Source of the DNA: Mycolicibacterium goodii
GTDB taxonomy: Bacteria; Actinomycetota; Actinomycetes; Mycobacteriales; Mycobacteriaceae
Assembly: GCF_001187505.1 (NCBI RefSeq)
Contig: NZ_CP012150.1
Span: 3,348,001 to 3,412,000, forward strand
Direction of reading: 5' to 3'
Length of the DNA: 64,000 bases
The notes under the pieces are model-generated. The model had not been told where the DNA came from and made no database searches. It was given only the letters and a program-made list of their open reading frames with translations. The position numbers and the translations under genes are program-made. Positions 35,378 through 44,939 of the stretch are shown here, piece by piece (positions within the stretch are counted from its first letter, which is position 1; each line of letters opens with the position of its first letter).

Positions 35378-36157
35378 GTGTCCAGACGAGAAGACGGGCG
35401 GCTTGACGACGAGCTGCGTCCAGTGGTGATCACCCGCGGTTTCACCTCGCATCCGGCGGGTTCGGTGCTGGTGGAGTTCGGCCAGACCCGGGTCATGTGC
35501 ACGGCGTCGGTCACCGAAGGGGTGCCGCGCTGGCGCAAGGGCTCCGGTCAGGGCTGGCTCACCGCGGAGTACGCGATGCTGCCGGCGGCCACCCACGACC
35601 GTTCGGACCGTGAGTCGGTCAAGGGCCGACTCGGAGGCCGCACGCAGGAGATCAGCCGGCTGATCGGCCGGTCGCTGCGCGCGTGCATCGACCTCGCGGC
35701 GCTGGGGGAGAACACCATCGCGATCGACTGCGACGTGCTGCAGGCCGACGGCGGCACCCGCACCGCGGCCATCACCGGCGCGTACGTCGCTCTGTCGGAT
35801 GCGGTGACCTGGCTCGCAGCTGCGGGCAGGCTGTCCGATCCGCGGCCGCTGTCATGCGCGATCGCCGCGGTGTCGGTCGGTGTCGTGGACGGGCGCGTGC
35901 GGGTCGACCTGCCCTACACCGAGGATTCACGTGCCGAGGTGGACATGAACGTCGTCGCCACCGACACCGGAACCCTCGTCGAGATCCAGGGCACGGGTGA
36001 AGGGGCCACGTTCCCGCGGTCGACGCTCGACAAACTGCTCGACGCGGCGCTGGGCGCGTGCGAGCAGTTGTTCGTGGTGCAGCGCGAGGCGCTCGAGGCG
36101 CCCTACCCGGGCGTGCTGCCCGAGGGGCCTGCCCCGAAAAAGGCCTTCGGAAGCTGA
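35378..36157 (+). CDS. rph: Ribonuclease PH
   Basis: A 259-residue phosphorolytic 3'-5' exoribonuclease used in tRNA 3' end trimming. Family segments include [26 protein letters not shown]-like [16 protein letters not shown] and [15 protein letters not shown], where the phosphate is bound. The start is GTG at 35378. It is followed after 6 bases by rdgB. Confidence 0.97.
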   Translation: MSRREDGRLDDELRPVVITRGFTSHPAGSVLVEFGQTRVMCTASVTEGVPRWRKGSGQGWLTAEYAMLPAATHDRSDRESVKGRLGGRTQEISRLIGRSLRACIDLAALGENTIAIDCDVLQADGGTRTAAITGAYVALSDAVTWLAAAGRLSDPRPLSCAIAAVSVGVVDGRVRVDLPYTEDSRAEVDMNVVATDTGTLVEIQGTGEGATFPRSTLDKLLDAALGACEQLFVVQREALEAPYPGVLPEGPAPKKAFGS

Positions 36158-36163
36158 CTTTCG

Positions 36164-36769
36164 GTGACCGAGCTGCTCGTGGCCAGCCGCAACCCCAAGA
36201 AGCTGGCCGAACTCCGGCGCGTGCTCGACGCGGCAGGCGTGACCGGTCTGATGCTGCTGTCCCTCGACGACGTCGCGCCGTACGACGAGTCGCCGGAGAC
36301 CGGGACCACGTTCGAGGAGAACGCGTTGGCCAAGGCCCGTGACGGCTTCGAGGCGACCGGGATCGCATGCGTGGCCGACGATTCCGGCATCACGGTCGAA
36401 GCCCTCAACGGCATGCCGGGAGTGTTGTCGGCGCGCTGGTCCGGCGTGCACGGCAACGACGCCGCCAATACCGATCTGCTGCTCGCGCAGATGGCCGATG
36501 TGCCCGACGAGCGGCGTGGCGCGGCGTTCGTCTCGGCGTGCGCGTTGGTGTCCGCGTCCGGGTCGACCGTGGTGCGCGGCCAGTGGCCGGGTACGGTCAC
36601 CCGCGAGCCCCGCGGCGACGGCGGGTTCGGCTACGACCCGGTGTTCCTGCCGGAAGGGTCGACGCGCACGGCCGCCGAGCTCACCGCGGCCGAGAAGGAC
36701 GCGGCGTCTCACCGTGGCCGCGCGCTGGCTCTGCTGCTGCCCGCGTTGAAGGCGTTGGCCTCGGACTGA
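36164..36769 (+). CDS. rdgB: dITP/XTP pyrophosphatase (RdgB/HAM1)
   Basis: A 201-residue enzyme that removes non-canonical purine nucleoside triphosphates. The N-terminal LLVASRNPKKLAEL binds the triphosphate. GTTFEENALAKAR carries the metal-binding Glu residues, and GGFGYDPVFLPEG closes the base pocket. The start is GTG; it forms an operon with rph. Confidence 0.96.
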   Translation: MTELLVASRNPKKLAELRRVLDAAGVTGLMLLSLDDVAPYDESPETGTTFEENALAKARDGFEATGIACVADDSGITVEALNGMPGVLSARWSGVHGNDAANTDLLLAQMADVPDERRGAAFVSACALVSASGSTVVRGQWPGTVTREPRGDGGFGYDPVFLPEGSTRTAAELTAAEKDAASHRGRALALLLPALKALASD

Positions 36770-36775
36770 GCGGCC

Positions 36776-37129
36776 TCAGAGCCCGAAGCGCTTCTTGATG
36801 TCGCGCGTGTTGAAGTGCTCGACGATGATGCCGAGGAACGGGATCGTGCCCGAGAGCAGGACACCGATGGTCTTGCCGATGGGCCAGCGGATCTTGACCG
36901 CAAGGTTGGCCGTGAACATGAGGTAGATGAAGTACACCCAGCCGTGCACGATGCCGATCCAGCTCGGCGGGTTGTCGACCTGCACGATGTACTTGAGCAC
37001 CATCTCGTAGCACAGCGCGATCAACCACAGGCCGGTCGCCCAGGCGAACACGCGATATCCCACCAGCGCCTTGCGGATGGTCTCCTTGGGGGTCGAAACC
37101 AGGGGTTCGACCTCGGCTTCTTCGGTCAT
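36776..37129 (-). CDS. DUF3817 integral membrane protein
   Basis: A 117-residue membrane protein with about three helices. The family marker is IGIVHGWVYFIYLMF, and the C-terminus is polar and positive. It is a paralogue of the gene at 15078. The function is unknown. It starts one base before the stop of the upstream lprD-like gene (adjacent stop/start), so the two are co-translated, and it converges on rdgB with 6 bases between stops. Confidence 0.9.
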   Translation of the reverse strand: MTEEAEVEPLVSTPKETIRKALVGYRVFAWATGLWLIALCYEMVLKYIVQVDNPPSWIGIVHGWVYFIYLMFTANLAVKIRWPIGKTIGVLLSGTIPFLGIIVEHFNTRDIKKRFGL

Positions 37130-37522
37130 CTATCGGTCCTGTTCTCTGTTTTCCTGCCGGCCCTCAGATTTGGCCAGCTCGGCGAGGTAAGCGTTGTACT
37201 GCGAGAGTGCCGGATCCTCGTCGTCGTCGGCACGGTCCGGCACGGCGGGCGTGGGACGTTCGGGCAGCAGCCCCTCGGGGATCTCGGTCACCGCGGCCCT
37301 GGGGCGCTGCGGCGGGGCGTCCTCGTAGCGGACGAACTTGTAGTACGCGTAGAAGCAGAATCCGGCGAACATCGGCCACTGCAACGCGTAGCCCAGGTTC
37401 TGGAAGGTGCCGGAGTTGGACTCGAATCGCGTCCACTGCCACCACGCCAACGCCAGGCACCCGGCAGCGGCGACGAACACCAGCAGGATGAGCGCCGGTC
37501 TCCTACGCCGCGTAGTGGACAT
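37130..37522 (-). CDS. lprD: LprD-like membrane protein
   Basis: A 130-residue protein corresponding to LprD of M. tuberculosis by position next to the DUF3817 gene. The N-terminus is basic (RRRR) and followed by a hydrophobic helix containing AAAGC, which could be a lipobox. However, the hydrophobic stretch continues after the cysteine (LALAWWQW), so lipid attachment is doubtful. A second helix lies near residues 48-62. The tail is charged and acidic. Function unknown. Confidence 0.82.
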   Translation of the reverse strand: MSTTRRRRPALILLVFVAAAGCLALAWWQWTRFESNSGTFQNLGYALQWPMFAGFCFYAYYKFVRYEDAPPQRPRAAVTEIPEGLLPERPTPAVPDRADDDEDPALSQYNAYLAELAKSEGRQENREQDR

Positions 37523-37558
37523 TGCTCCACGGTACCGCGCTACAGTTAGTGCGCTGAC

Positions 37559-37643
37559 GCGCGAGTGGCGGAACTGGCAGACGCCCAGGTTTTAGGTACC
37601 TGTGTCTTCGGACGTGGGGGTTCGAGTCCCCCCTCGCGCACCA
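37559..37643 (+). tRNA. tRNA-Leu (anticodon UAG)
   Basis: An 85-nt tRNA with encoded CCA. Acceptor arms GCGCGAG and CTCGCGC pair perfectly. The anticodon stem CAGGT/ACCTG encloses TTTAGGT, reading UAG, so it decodes CUN leucine codons. The long variable arm expected of a class II leucine tRNA (GTGTCTTCGGACGT) is present, and the T arm is GGGGGTTCGAGTCCCCC. Confidence 0.97.
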
Positions 37644-37748
37644 ATAGCGTGCTCATGTGCCTGGCGGTGTCGTCGGGAACGGGGCGACACTCTACGTGGA
37701 TGTGCGAGATTGAACTCGTCGCAACGTTTTCACCAGAGAGGTGCGCTC

Positions 37749-38117
37749 ATGATCGAGGTGCTGCCGGACATGCCCGATGGCGTCATCGGCATCGAAGTGT
37801 CGGGACGAGTGCGTGGGGATGAGCTGCGCGAGTTCAAACCGGTCATGGATGACCTGTTCAAGACCGGCGAGATCAGGATCGTCGAGGTGATCGCGCCGGG
37901 CTACGAGGGTTTCGGGCCGGGCGGCCTCGCCGAAGACCTCAAGCTCGGCCTCGGCATGCTCGCGCGTCACCACTCGGCGTTCAAGCGGATCGCGGTCGTG
38001 TCGGACAAGGAGTGGGTCGCCCACGCGCTGCATGCGTTCGCCTGGATGATCCCGGGCGAACTCTCGGTGTTCGGCCTCGACGATCTCGCCGCGGCGAAGG
38101 AGTGGGCCGCGGGCTGA
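37749..38117 (+). CDS. SpoIIAA/STAS-like domain protein
   Basis: A 122-residue protein of the SpoIIAA-like (PF11964) type. It is a single alpha/beta domain beginning PDGVIGIEVSGRVRGDEL, with later FKRIAVVSDKEWV and PGELSVFGLDDLAAAKEW. Family members bind lipids or act in stress responses, but no activity is shown by this sequence. ATG at 37749 has AGAGAGGTGC upstream; the frame is open upstream through the tRNA and is not coding there. Confidence 0.85.
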   Translation: MIEVLPDMPDGVIGIEVSGRVRGDELREFKPVMDDLFKTGEIRIVEVIAPGYEGFGPGGLAEDLKLGLGMLARHHSAFKRIAVVSDKEWVAHALHAFAWMIPGELSVFGLDDLAAAKEWAAG

Positions 38118-38175
38118 AGGCCAAGGCCCGCTCGAGAGCGACGAAAACGCCGCCTCGCCTGTGCCGAAGCGACGT

Positions 38176-40023
38176 TTACGTCGATTTCGGCGCGGGGTCG
38201 TACTCGCCGGCCAGATACTCCGCCCGGCATGCGCTGCGCGCGAGCTTGCCGCTCGTCGTGCGGGGGATGACACCCGCGGCGACCATTCGCACATCGGCCA
38301 CCCGCACCTGATGCTGGCGGGACACCGCGGCGCGCACGGCATCGACGATCGGGCCGGGTTCGGCGCGACCCGCTCCCGCGGCGCGTTCGGCGACGATCGC
38401 CAACTCCTCACCCCGCTCGCCCGGTATCGAGAACGCCGCGACGTACCCGGACCGCACGGCAGGCGACGACAGGCTGACCGTGGTCTCGATGTCGGTGGGG
38501 TAGTGGTTGCGGCCGTCGATGACGATGAGGTCCTTGATGCGGCCGGTCAGGTAGAGCTCGCCGTCGACGTAGACACCGAGATCGCCTGTGGCGAGCCAGC
38601 AACTGTTCTCGGGCGCGCCGTCGGCGTGGCTGCCCGCGTCGAGCCGGGTCTGCAGCTTGTTGCCGAACACCCGCTCGGTCTCCTCGGCCCGCCCGAAATA
38701 GCCCCGGCCGATGTTGTTGCCGTGCAACCAGATCTCGCCGATCGCACCGTCGGGTGCCTCGTTGCCGTCGATGTCGGCGATCACGGCCCACTGGTTCGGG
38801 ATGGGCTGACCGCAGGACACGTGGGGCACCGCGCCGTCGGTGTCGTGCGCGACGCTCACGGCGCGGCCCGCGCTCAGGTGCTCACGGTCGAAGTGGATGA
38901 CGCTCGCCGCGGCGGACGGGGCGATGCTCGCGACCGACAGGGTGGCCTCGGCCATGCCGTAGGAGGGTTTGACCGCGGTGGCGGGCAGCCCGTACGGCGC
39001 GAACGCGGCGGTGAACTTCTCCACGGCCGCCATGGTCACCGGCTCGGACCCGTTGAGCAGCGTGACGACGTTGCTCAGATCGAGCGCGTCGCCCTTGGGC
39101 GGAAGCCCGCGCTCGGCGGCCAGCTCGTAGGCGAAATTCGGTGCGGCCGCGAGGGTTCGCCCGTAGGCGGCCTCGATGCCCAGCTGCTTGATCCATCGGT
39201 AGGGCCGCCTGACGAACGCCATGGGGTCCATCAGCGTGATGTGGTTGCCGCACAACGCCGGGAACATGATCATGATCAGGCCCATGTCGTGGTACAGCGG
39301 CAACCAGCTGACGCTGCGGATCCCCATCTCCAGGTCGCCGGCCAGGATCATCTGCAGCACGTTGGTGCACACGTTGCGGTGCGTGATCTCGACGCCTGCC
39401 GGTGTGCGCGTCGAACCCGACGTGTACTGCAGATAGGCGACGTCGTCGGTGTCGCTCTCCGGCGCGGTGAACATGTCGGCGAGCGTCGTGGGCACCGCGT
39501 CGACGGCGATCATCCGCGGCCGCTCGGCCGCGGGCAGCGTGCGCAGGAAGTTGCGCACCGACTCCGACGCGGCGGTGGTGGTGAGCACCACGGTGGGTTT
39601 GGCGTCGGCCAGCACGGCCGCGAGGCGCTCGGTGTGGCCCGCGAGGCTCGGTGCGAACAGCGGCACCGCGACGTTGCCCGCGTGGATCGCCGCGAAGAAC
39701 GCCGCGACGTAGTCGACGCCCTGCGGGGTGAGGATCGCGACGCGGTCGCGGGGCCGGGTGACCTGCTGCAGGCGCGCGCCGACCGCACATACCTGCGCCC
39801 ACAGGGCGTTCCAGCTGAGCTCGACGGCCTGCCCGTCGGGATCGTGGGAGTAGTCGATGAACCGGTACGACGGTCGGTCACCGTAGATCGCCCGGTTGCG
39901 GTCCAGAAAGGATGTGAGGGTGACGCCGTCGGGCACGACGATCGTGCCGTCGGAGCGGACGTAGTCCTCGATGGAGGAGTGGGCAACAGTGCTGCCCGAC
40001 AGAACCCGACCCATTGGATTCAC
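38176..40023 (-). CDS. Fatty-acyl-AMP ligase (FadD32-like)
   Basis: A 615-residue adenylate-forming enzyme. The phosphate loop is YLQYTSGSTRTPAGVE, and the closing motif is YLTGRIKDLIVIDGRNHYP. The sequence is close to the FAAL group, which makes acyl-adenylates for polyketide synthases and not CoA esters. No polyketide synthase lies nearby, so its partner is elsewhere or it serves lipid scavenging. The start is uncertain: GTG at 40023 or ATG at 40014. Confidence 0.92.
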   Translation of the reverse strand: MNPMGRVLSGSTVAHSSIEDYVRSDGTIVVPDGVTLTSFLDRNRAIYGDRPSYRFIDYSHDPDGQAVELSWNALWAQVCAVGARLQQVTRPRDRVAILTPQGVDYVAAFFAAIHAGNVAVPLFAPSLAGHTERLAAVLADAKPTVVLTTTAASESVRNFLRTLPAAERPRMIAVDAVPTTLADMFTAPESDTDDVAYLQYTSGSTRTPAGVEITHRNVCTNVLQMILAGDLEMGIRSVSWLPLYHDMGLIMIMFPALCGNHITLMDPMAFVRRPYRWIKQLGIEAAYGRTLAAAPNFAYELAAERGLPPKGDALDLSNVVTLLNGSEPVTMAAVEKFTAAFAPYGLPATAVKPSYGMAEATLSVASIAPSAAASVIHFDREHLSAGRAVSVAHDTDGAVPHVSCGQPIPNQWAVIADIDGNEAPDGAIGEIWLHGNNIGRGYFGRAEETERVFGNKLQTRLDAGSHADGAPENSCWLATGDLGVYVDGELYLTGRIKDLIVIDGRNHYPTDIETTVSLSSPAVRSGYVAAFSIPGERGEELAIVAERAAGAGRAEPGPIVDAVRAAVSRQHQVRVADVRMVAAGVIPRTTSGKLARSACRAEYLAGEYDPAPKST

Positions 40024-40105
40024 AATAATAGTGGGCCTAAATATGATCCTCGTCGGATGATCATGACAGTGATCACTACGGGGGCGCCGATATGACGCAG
40101 GTCAC

Positions 40106-40618
40106 TCAGCGTGGTCCGTCGACGGCGTAGGTGCCGTCGTCGTCGGTGAATTCCACCACCACCTGACGCACCGTGCCGTTGATGTCGACCGCGCACATGA
40201 ACGTCGCGCCGACCTCGATGTGGGGGTTCTTGCCGTTGTTGCACGCCACCGCCGCCACATCGTTCGCGCCGTAGCCGTAGACCGGGTCCGACAGGATCTG
40301 GGCCACCCCCGCCTCGGCCTGCCGCACGTCGAGTCGTGGTCCGCCCGATTCGCCGCGCATCCACAGTCCCACCGCCACCGCGGTGATGACGACGACGGCC
40401 GCGGTGGCCATCGCGACGACCTGCCAGCGGGGCGGTGCCTTGCGCTTGCGTGACGCCGGTGCCTGCGGTCGGGTCCGGGCCCGGTGCTGCGGCGCCGGGC
40501 CGTACGGATTGGGACGGGGCGCGGGTTGGACGGGACGGGGCGGGACAGGCCGGGGTGCGCGGGGTGGTGGAGGCGCCCCACCGGGCTTCACCCACCAGGG
40601 CTGCTCGGGTCCGCTCAT
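40106..40618 (-). CDS. DUF4333 membrane-anchored protein
   Basis: A 170-residue protein with a proline-rich cytoplasmic N-terminus (about residues 10-55), one transmembrane helix (about 65-88) and an exported DUF4333 domain. The domain carries a cysteine pair (ACNNGKN and FMCAVD) that probably forms a disulfide. Similar proteins are abundant in mycobacteria and of unknown function. It is 16 bases downstream of the metallopeptidase-like lipoprotein, on the same strand. Confidence 0.85.
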   Translation of the reverse strand: MSGPEQPWWVKPGGAPPPPRAPRPVPPRPVQPAPRPNPYGPAPQHRARTRPQAPASRKRKAPPRWQVVAMATAAVVVITAVAVGLWMRGESGGPRLDVRQAEAGVAQILSDPVYGYGANDVAAVACNNGKNPHIEVGATFMCAVDINGTVRQVVVEFTDDDGTYAVDGPR

Positions 40619-40634
40619 GATTTCTCCTGGCCGG

Positions 40635-42128
40635 TCACGGAAAACGTTGGTAGCACTGCGCATCGTCGCCCTGCAGCCCGGACCGGTAGCCCAGGATGCG
40701 GGTGAACCCCGCCGGCAGCAGTGCGCCGTTGACGTCACTGGCCGCCAGCCCGTTGGTCAGCAGTCCGCTGATGGCCTCGTCGGTGTCGCCCGCCGACAGT
40801 CGCACCGGCAGACCGGGTTCGGCCATCGCGGCCTGCGCGACACCCGTGAGGCACGCCGTGCGCATGGCGGCGACCGGATTGTCGATCGCGTGGCCCTTCT
40901 GGTGTGCGACGGCGAGCCCGTAGCGCGACGTCAGCACCGATATCGCCGAGTTGTCGCCCTGTAGCAGTTCCTGTTCCTCGTTCTCGGTCTTCGTCTCGCC
41001 GAGGGCCTGCAGTCCGGGCATGTCGACCACGATCGTGTTGGTGGCCGGGCAGTAGGACGCCGGTGGTGTGGGCCGGGCGTCGGGGCATGCGGGCGCGTCG
41101 CCGATCACGAGGTTCGGCGGGTTGGCCGGTGCGTAGACCTGGGTGAGCGCTTGCATGACGTTGTCGACGAGTCCGTCGGTGATCTCGTCATTGCCCGTCG
41201 ACGGGCCCGTCGACGCGCCCGTCGACGGGTCGCCGGCCGGGCCGTCGAGGAACTTGGGCAGGTCGCCCCTGCGCTTCTTGATGTCGTCCATGTCGATCGC
41301 CGCGCACTGGTCGACGTTGCCGCTGAAGCCGATCTGGAAGGCGCTGACGCGGTCGAGTGCCGACCCGTGTTCGTTGCCGGTGAGCGCGGCGTCGATCTGC
41401 GTCATGAGTGGATCGCGGATGTAGATGATGCCCGCGAGGACGTGGTTGAGGCCGTCGCCCGTGCTGAGGGTGAACCGCGGCGAGTTGCCCGCGGCGACCC
41501 AGCGCAGGTACACGCCGGCGAAGCAGTCGGCCTGTTGTTCGGCGACCAGCACGGGCGTGGACCGGGTGTCGATGAGCCCGGCCTGGTGCTGCACGGCGTG
41601 GCCGTACTCGTGGGCCATCACACCGACCACGCCCATCTGGCCGAAGTACTGTGCGGCGACGGGGATCGCCACGCCGCGGTCCCACGCCATCACGTCCTGG
41701 TTGAAGCAGTAGAACGCGTTGGTCAGGCCTTCGGTGTTCTCGCCGCAGATCTCGATGCCGGGGGACTGGTCGGAGTTGAACGACACCAGGCGCCGGATCG
41801 GGGTGAACGAGCCGCGTAGTGATCCGCCCGAGTAGTTCTGCGACCAGAAGTCCTCGATGTCGTCGACCGCGAGCAGCGCGAGGGTGTCGATCTGGCCGCC
41901 GTCGGTGTTCTCGGCCTGCCGTCTCGGGGCGGGGGCGTCCGGTCGGGTTCCGCTGGGCCCCTCGGTGACCCGCAGTCCGCCGACCCGGTCGGGGACGAAG
42001 AGCATCGACGTCGCCCGCCCGGCGATCGCCGGGTCGCTGGAGCATCCGGCGAGCACGATCGCGCATACCGCAAGGAAGGCTCCCCAGCAAACCCTCGCCA
42101 CCATCCGCCTTCCGACGTCCGCATTCAT
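40635..42128 (-). CDS. Putative zinc metallopeptidase lipoprotein, second copy
   Basis: A 497-residue exported protein whose lipobox is LAGC about residue 28. The zinc motif HEYGHAVQHQ and the later EQQADCFAG match those of the paralogue at 24350-25792. The N-terminal blocks GPSGTRPDAPAP and the C-terminal GFTRILGYRSG also match. A Ser-Thr-Gly repeat (DPSTGASTGPSTGNDE) at 41194-41229 is encoded by a 12-base tandem repeat absent from the other copy. It is upstream of the DUF4333 gene. Confidence 0.9.
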   Translation of the reverse strand: MNADVGRRMVARVCWGAFLAVCAIVLAGCSSDPAIAGRATSMLFVPDRVGGLRVTEGPSGTRPDAPAPRRQAENTDGGQIDTLALLAVDDIEDFWSQNYSGGSLRGSFTPIRRLVSFNSDQSPGIEICGENTEGLTNAFYCFNQDVMAWDRGVAIPVAAQYFGQMGVVGVMAHEYGHAVQHQAGLIDTRSTPVLVAEQQADCFAGVYLRWVAAGNSPRFTLSTGDGLNHVLAGIIYIRDPLMTQIDAALTGNEHGSALDRVSAFQIGFSGNVDQCAAIDMDDIKKRRGDLPKFLDGPAGDPSTGASTGPSTGNDEITDGLVDNVMQALTQVYAPANPPNLVIGDAPACPDARPTPPASYCPATNTIVVDMPGLQALGETKTENEEQELLQGDNSAISVLTSRYGLAVAHQKGHAIDNPVAAMRTACLTGVAQAAMAEPGLPVRLSAGDTDEAISGLLTNGLAASDVNGALLPAGFTRILGYRSGLQGDDAQCYQRFP

Positions 42129-42360
42129 GCCAGTATTACCTGTTCCGAAGGGGTGTGCTCAAGACGTCCCGATCCGGCAAGTCGCGGTGGGCACTCCGGG
42201 TGCTCCGGCGGCGGGCGCGTGACGCCCATCGCACCGGGTGCGGCGCGGTGCGCAGAATCACGGCGCAGCAAAGTTGCATTCGCAACAGGCCGGGACCAGA
42301 ATCGATGGGTAAATCTGGAATTATTCCAGAAAGCAAGAACGCGTAGATGGGATGCTGTGA
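42129..42360. promoter_or_regulatory. ahpC promoter region
   Basis: A 232-base gap between the divergent lipoprotein gene and ahpC with no credible gene. It has a perfect palindrome TCTGGAA-TTA-TTCCAGA at 42314-42330, 31 bases before the ahpC start, and a second GTTGC-ATTC-GCAAC at 42273-42286. Both are strong candidates for a peroxide- or metal-responsive repressor/activator site. I cannot name the regulator from sequence. Confidence 0.6.
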
Positions 42361-42948
42361 ATGGCTCTTTTGACGATCGGTGACCAGTTTCCGGAGTACG
42401 ACCTGACCGCTGTGGTTGGTGGCGATCTGTCCAAGGTTGACGCCAAGCAGCCCGACGACTACTTCACCCGCGTCACCAACAAGGACCACGATGGCAAGTG
42501 GCGCATCGTCTTCTTCTGGCCGAAGGACTTCACCTTCGTGTGCCCCACGGAGATCGCGGCCTTCGGCAAGCTGAACGAGGACTTCGAGGACCGCGACGCC
42601 AAGGTGCTCGGTGTGTCGGTCGACAACGAGTTCGTCCACTTCCAGTGGCGTGCGCAGCACGAGGATCTGAAGACCCTGCCTTTCCCGATGGTCTCGGACC
42701 TCAAGCGTGAGCTGACCGCCGCGTGCGGCGTGCTGAACGCCGACGGTGTCGCCGACCGCGCGACCTTCATCGTCGACCCCAACAACGAGGTCCAGTTCGT
42801 GTCGGTGACCGCAGGCTCGGTGGGCCGCAATGTCGACGAGGTGCTGCGGGTGCTCGACGCGCTGCAGTCCGACGAGCTGTGCGCATGCAACTGGAAGAAG
42901 GGCGATCCGACGATCAACGCAGGCGAACTGCTCGCAGGGGCGGTGTGA
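42361..42948 (+). CDS. ahpC: Alkyl hydroperoxide reductase C (peroxiredoxin)
   Basis: A 195-residue peroxiredoxin that reduces organic peroxides and peroxynitrite. The peroxidatic Cys61 is in FVCPTEIA. The resolving cysteines are in the C-terminal LCACNW, which is the mycobacterial three-cysteine form reduced by AhpD. It is followed after 3 bases by ahpD. Confidence 0.97.
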   Translation: MALLTIGDQFPEYDLTAVVGGDLSKVDAKQPDDYFTRVTNKDHDGKWRIVFFWPKDFTFVCPTEIAAFGKLNEDFEDRDAKVLGVSVDNEFVHFQWRAQHEDLKTLPFPMVSDLKRELTAACGVLNADGVADRATFIVDPNNEVQFVSVTAGSVGRNVDEVLRVLDALQSDELCACNWKKGDPTINAGELLAGAV

Positions 42949-42951
42949 TCC

Positions 42952-43485
42952 ATGAGCATCGACAACATCAAGTCGGCCCTGCCGGAGTACGCCAAGGACC
43001 TCAAGCTCAACCTCGGCAGCATCACCAACACCACCGAGCTGGGCGAGCAGCAGCTGTGGGGCGCCCTCGTCGCCACCGCCGCGGCCACCAAGAACGCTCG
43101 GCTGTTGCGTGAGATCTCCGAGGACGCGCTCGACATCCTCAGCGCAGAGGCCTACAACGCCGCACTCGGCGCGGCCGCCATCATGGGGATGAACAACGTC
43201 TTCTACCGCACCAAGGGCCAGCTCGACGGCAAGTACGACGACCTGCGCGCCGGTCTGCGGATGAACATCATCGGCAACCCCGGTGTGGCCAAGGAGGACT
43301 TCGAGCTGTGGTCGCTGGCGGTGTCGGCGATCAACGGCTGCGGTCACTGCCTGGCCGCGCACGAGAAGACGCTGCGCGACGCCGATGTCTCGCGCACGAC
43401 GATCTTCGAGGCGATCCGGCTCGCGTCGATCGTCTCGGGTGTCGCCCAGGCGCTGCTGACCGCGGACACCCTCGCCGCGGTCTAG
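42952..43485 (+). CDS. ahpD: Alkyl hydroperoxide reductase D
   Basis: A 177-residue all-helical protein with the CGHC active site at residues 130-133 followed by the conserved histidine of LAAHEKT. It reduces AhpC using electrons from a lipoamide-type partner. It forms an operon with ahpC. Confidence 0.97.
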   Translation: MSIDNIKSALPEYAKDLKLNLGSITNTTELGEQQLWGALVATAAATKNARLLREISEDALDILSAEAYNAALGAAAIMGMNNVFYRTKGQLDGKYDDLRAGLRMNIIGNPGVAKEDFELWSLAVSAINGCGHCLAAHEKTLRDADVSRTTIFEAIRLASIVSGVAQALLTADTLAAV

Positions 43486-43501
43486 TTCGAGCACAACGGT
43501 T

Positions 43502-43541
43502 TCGGCCGGATGCCCGCACGGGCATCCGGCCGATCTGTTTT
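43502..43541 (+). terminator. ahpCD intrinsic terminator
   Basis: A perfect 15-bp stem (TCGGCCGGATGCCCG at 43502-43516 with its complement at 43519-43533), followed by TCTGTTTT. It ends the ahpCD operon just upstream of the MFS promoter. Confidence 0.88.
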
Positions 43542-43578
43542 GGCGGCCGGAATCGCTCACCCGGACAACCGGGCGAGG

Positions 43579-43616
43579 TAAACTCCCTTCTCGCATCAGG
43601 AGAGGCGGGTTTTCAT
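43579..43616 (+). promoter_or_regulatory. Promoter/leader of the MHS transporter, matching the P450 promoter
   Basis: A TAAACT -10 box at 43579-43584 begins a 38-base leader ending in AGGAGAGGCGGGTTTTC just before the start codon. The leader at 45979-46014 before the P450 gene has the same -10 (TAAACTCC) and the matching AGAGAGGTGGGTTTCC. The similarity points to shared transcriptional control. Confidence 0.65.
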
Positions 43617-44939
43617 ATGGCAGCCACCGACCGCGACACCGCGGTGCGCAAGGCCGTCGTGGGCGCATCCATCGGCAATGCCGTGGAGTGGTTCGACTTC
43701 GCCATCTACGGATTCCTGGCGACCTCCATCGCCGCCAACTTCTTCCCGGCGGGTGACGAAACCGCCGCGCTGCTCAACACTTTCGCGATCTTCGCCGCGG
43801 CGTTCTTCATGCGTCCGCTCGGCGGTTTCGTCTTCGGCCCACTCGGGGACCGCCTGGGTCGTCAGCGCGTGCTCGCGATCGTGATCCTGCTGATGTCGGC
43901 CGCCACGCTCGGCATCGGCGTGCTACCCACGTACGGCACGATCGGGGTCGCCGCGCCGCTGCTGCTGTTGCTCCTGCGATGCCTGCAGGGATTCTCCGCA
44001 GGTGGTGAATACGGCGGTGGTGCAGTCTATCTCGCCGAGTACGCGACGCAACGTCGCCGCGGCCTCACCGTCACGTTCATCGCCTGGTCCGGGGTGGTCG
44101 GGTTCCTGCTCGGCTCGATCACCGTGACGGTGCTGGCCGCGCTGCTGCCGCAGGCGGCCATGGACAGCTACGGATGGCGGATCCCGTTCCTCATCGCGGC
44201 GCCGCTGGGACTCGTCGGCCTCTACATCCGGCTGCGCCTCGACGACACCCCCGAGTTCGAGAAACTCGACGCCGCCGACCGCGTCGCCAAATTCCCACTG
44301 CGCGAGGCAGTCAGGACCGCAGGCAGGCCGATCCTGCAGGTGATCGGCATGTTCATCGTGTTCAATGTCGGCTACTACGTCGTCTTCACGTTCATCCCGA
44401 CGTACCTCATCAAGACTCTGGAATTCAGCAAGACGCAGTCCTTCGTCTCGATCACCCTGGCCAGTCTCACCGCCCTCGTGCTGATCCTGCCGCTGGCCGC
44501 GCTCTCGGACCGGGTGGGACGCAAACCGCTGCTGCTGGCCGGTTCGATCGGCTTCATCGTGCTGGCCTATCCGCTGTTCCTGCTCATGACGTCGGGTTCG
44601 GTGGTCGCCGCGGTGATCGGGCACTGCCTGCTCGCGGCCATCGAATCGACGTACGTCGCAACCGCGGTCAGCGCCGGTGTCGAACTGTTCGCAACACGCG
44701 TGCGCTACAGCGGGTTCTCGATCGGCTACAACATCTCGGTCGCGGTGTTCGGCGGGACGACGCCGTACATCGTCACCTGGCTCACCGCCGCCACCGGCAA
44801 CAGCCACGCGCCCGCGCTGTATCTCGTCGTGGCGGCCGTCGTCTCGGTCGGTGCGGTGCTCACCCTCACCGAGGGCGCGCGACGCCCGCTGCCGGGCGGG
44901 CACGCAGACCGGCAGCACCGTGCCACGATGACATCGTGA
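43617..44939 (+). CDS. MFS transporter, metabolite:proton symporter type
   Basis: A 440-residue transporter with twelve hydrophobic helices. The MHS-type motifs are [14 protein letters not shown] at the N-terminus and [13 protein letters not shown] in loop 2-3. Members carry organic acids, betaine or aromatic acids with protons. The substrate is not evident. The stop overlaps the LacI gene by four bases (GTGA). Confidence 0.93.
   Translation: MAATDRDTAVRKAVVGASIGNAVEWFDFAIYGFLATSIAANFFPAGDETAALLNTFAIFAAAFFMRPLGGFVFGPLGDRLGRQRVLAIVILLMSAATLGIGVLPTYGTIGVAAPLLLLLLRCLQGFSAGGEYGGGAVYLAEYATQRRRGLTVTFIAWSGVVGFLLGSITVTVLAALLPQAAMDSYGWRIPFLIAAPLGLVGLYIRLRLDDTPEFEKLDAADRVAKFPLREAVRTAGRPILQVIGMFIVFNVGYYVVFTFIPTYLIKTLEFSKTQSFVSITLASLTALVLILPLAALSDRVGRKPLLLAGSIGFIVLAYPLFLLMTSGSVVAAVIGHCLLAAIESTYVATAVSAGVELFATRVRYSGFSIGYNISVAVFGGTTPYIVTWLTAATGNSHAPALYLVVAAVVSVGAVLTLTEGARRPLPGGHADRQHRATMTS

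Noticed and set aside
42136..43668. A 510-codon open frame on the minus strand across ahpCD
   Set aside because: It is the GC-rich shadow of ahpC and ahpD, which match known proteins in full.
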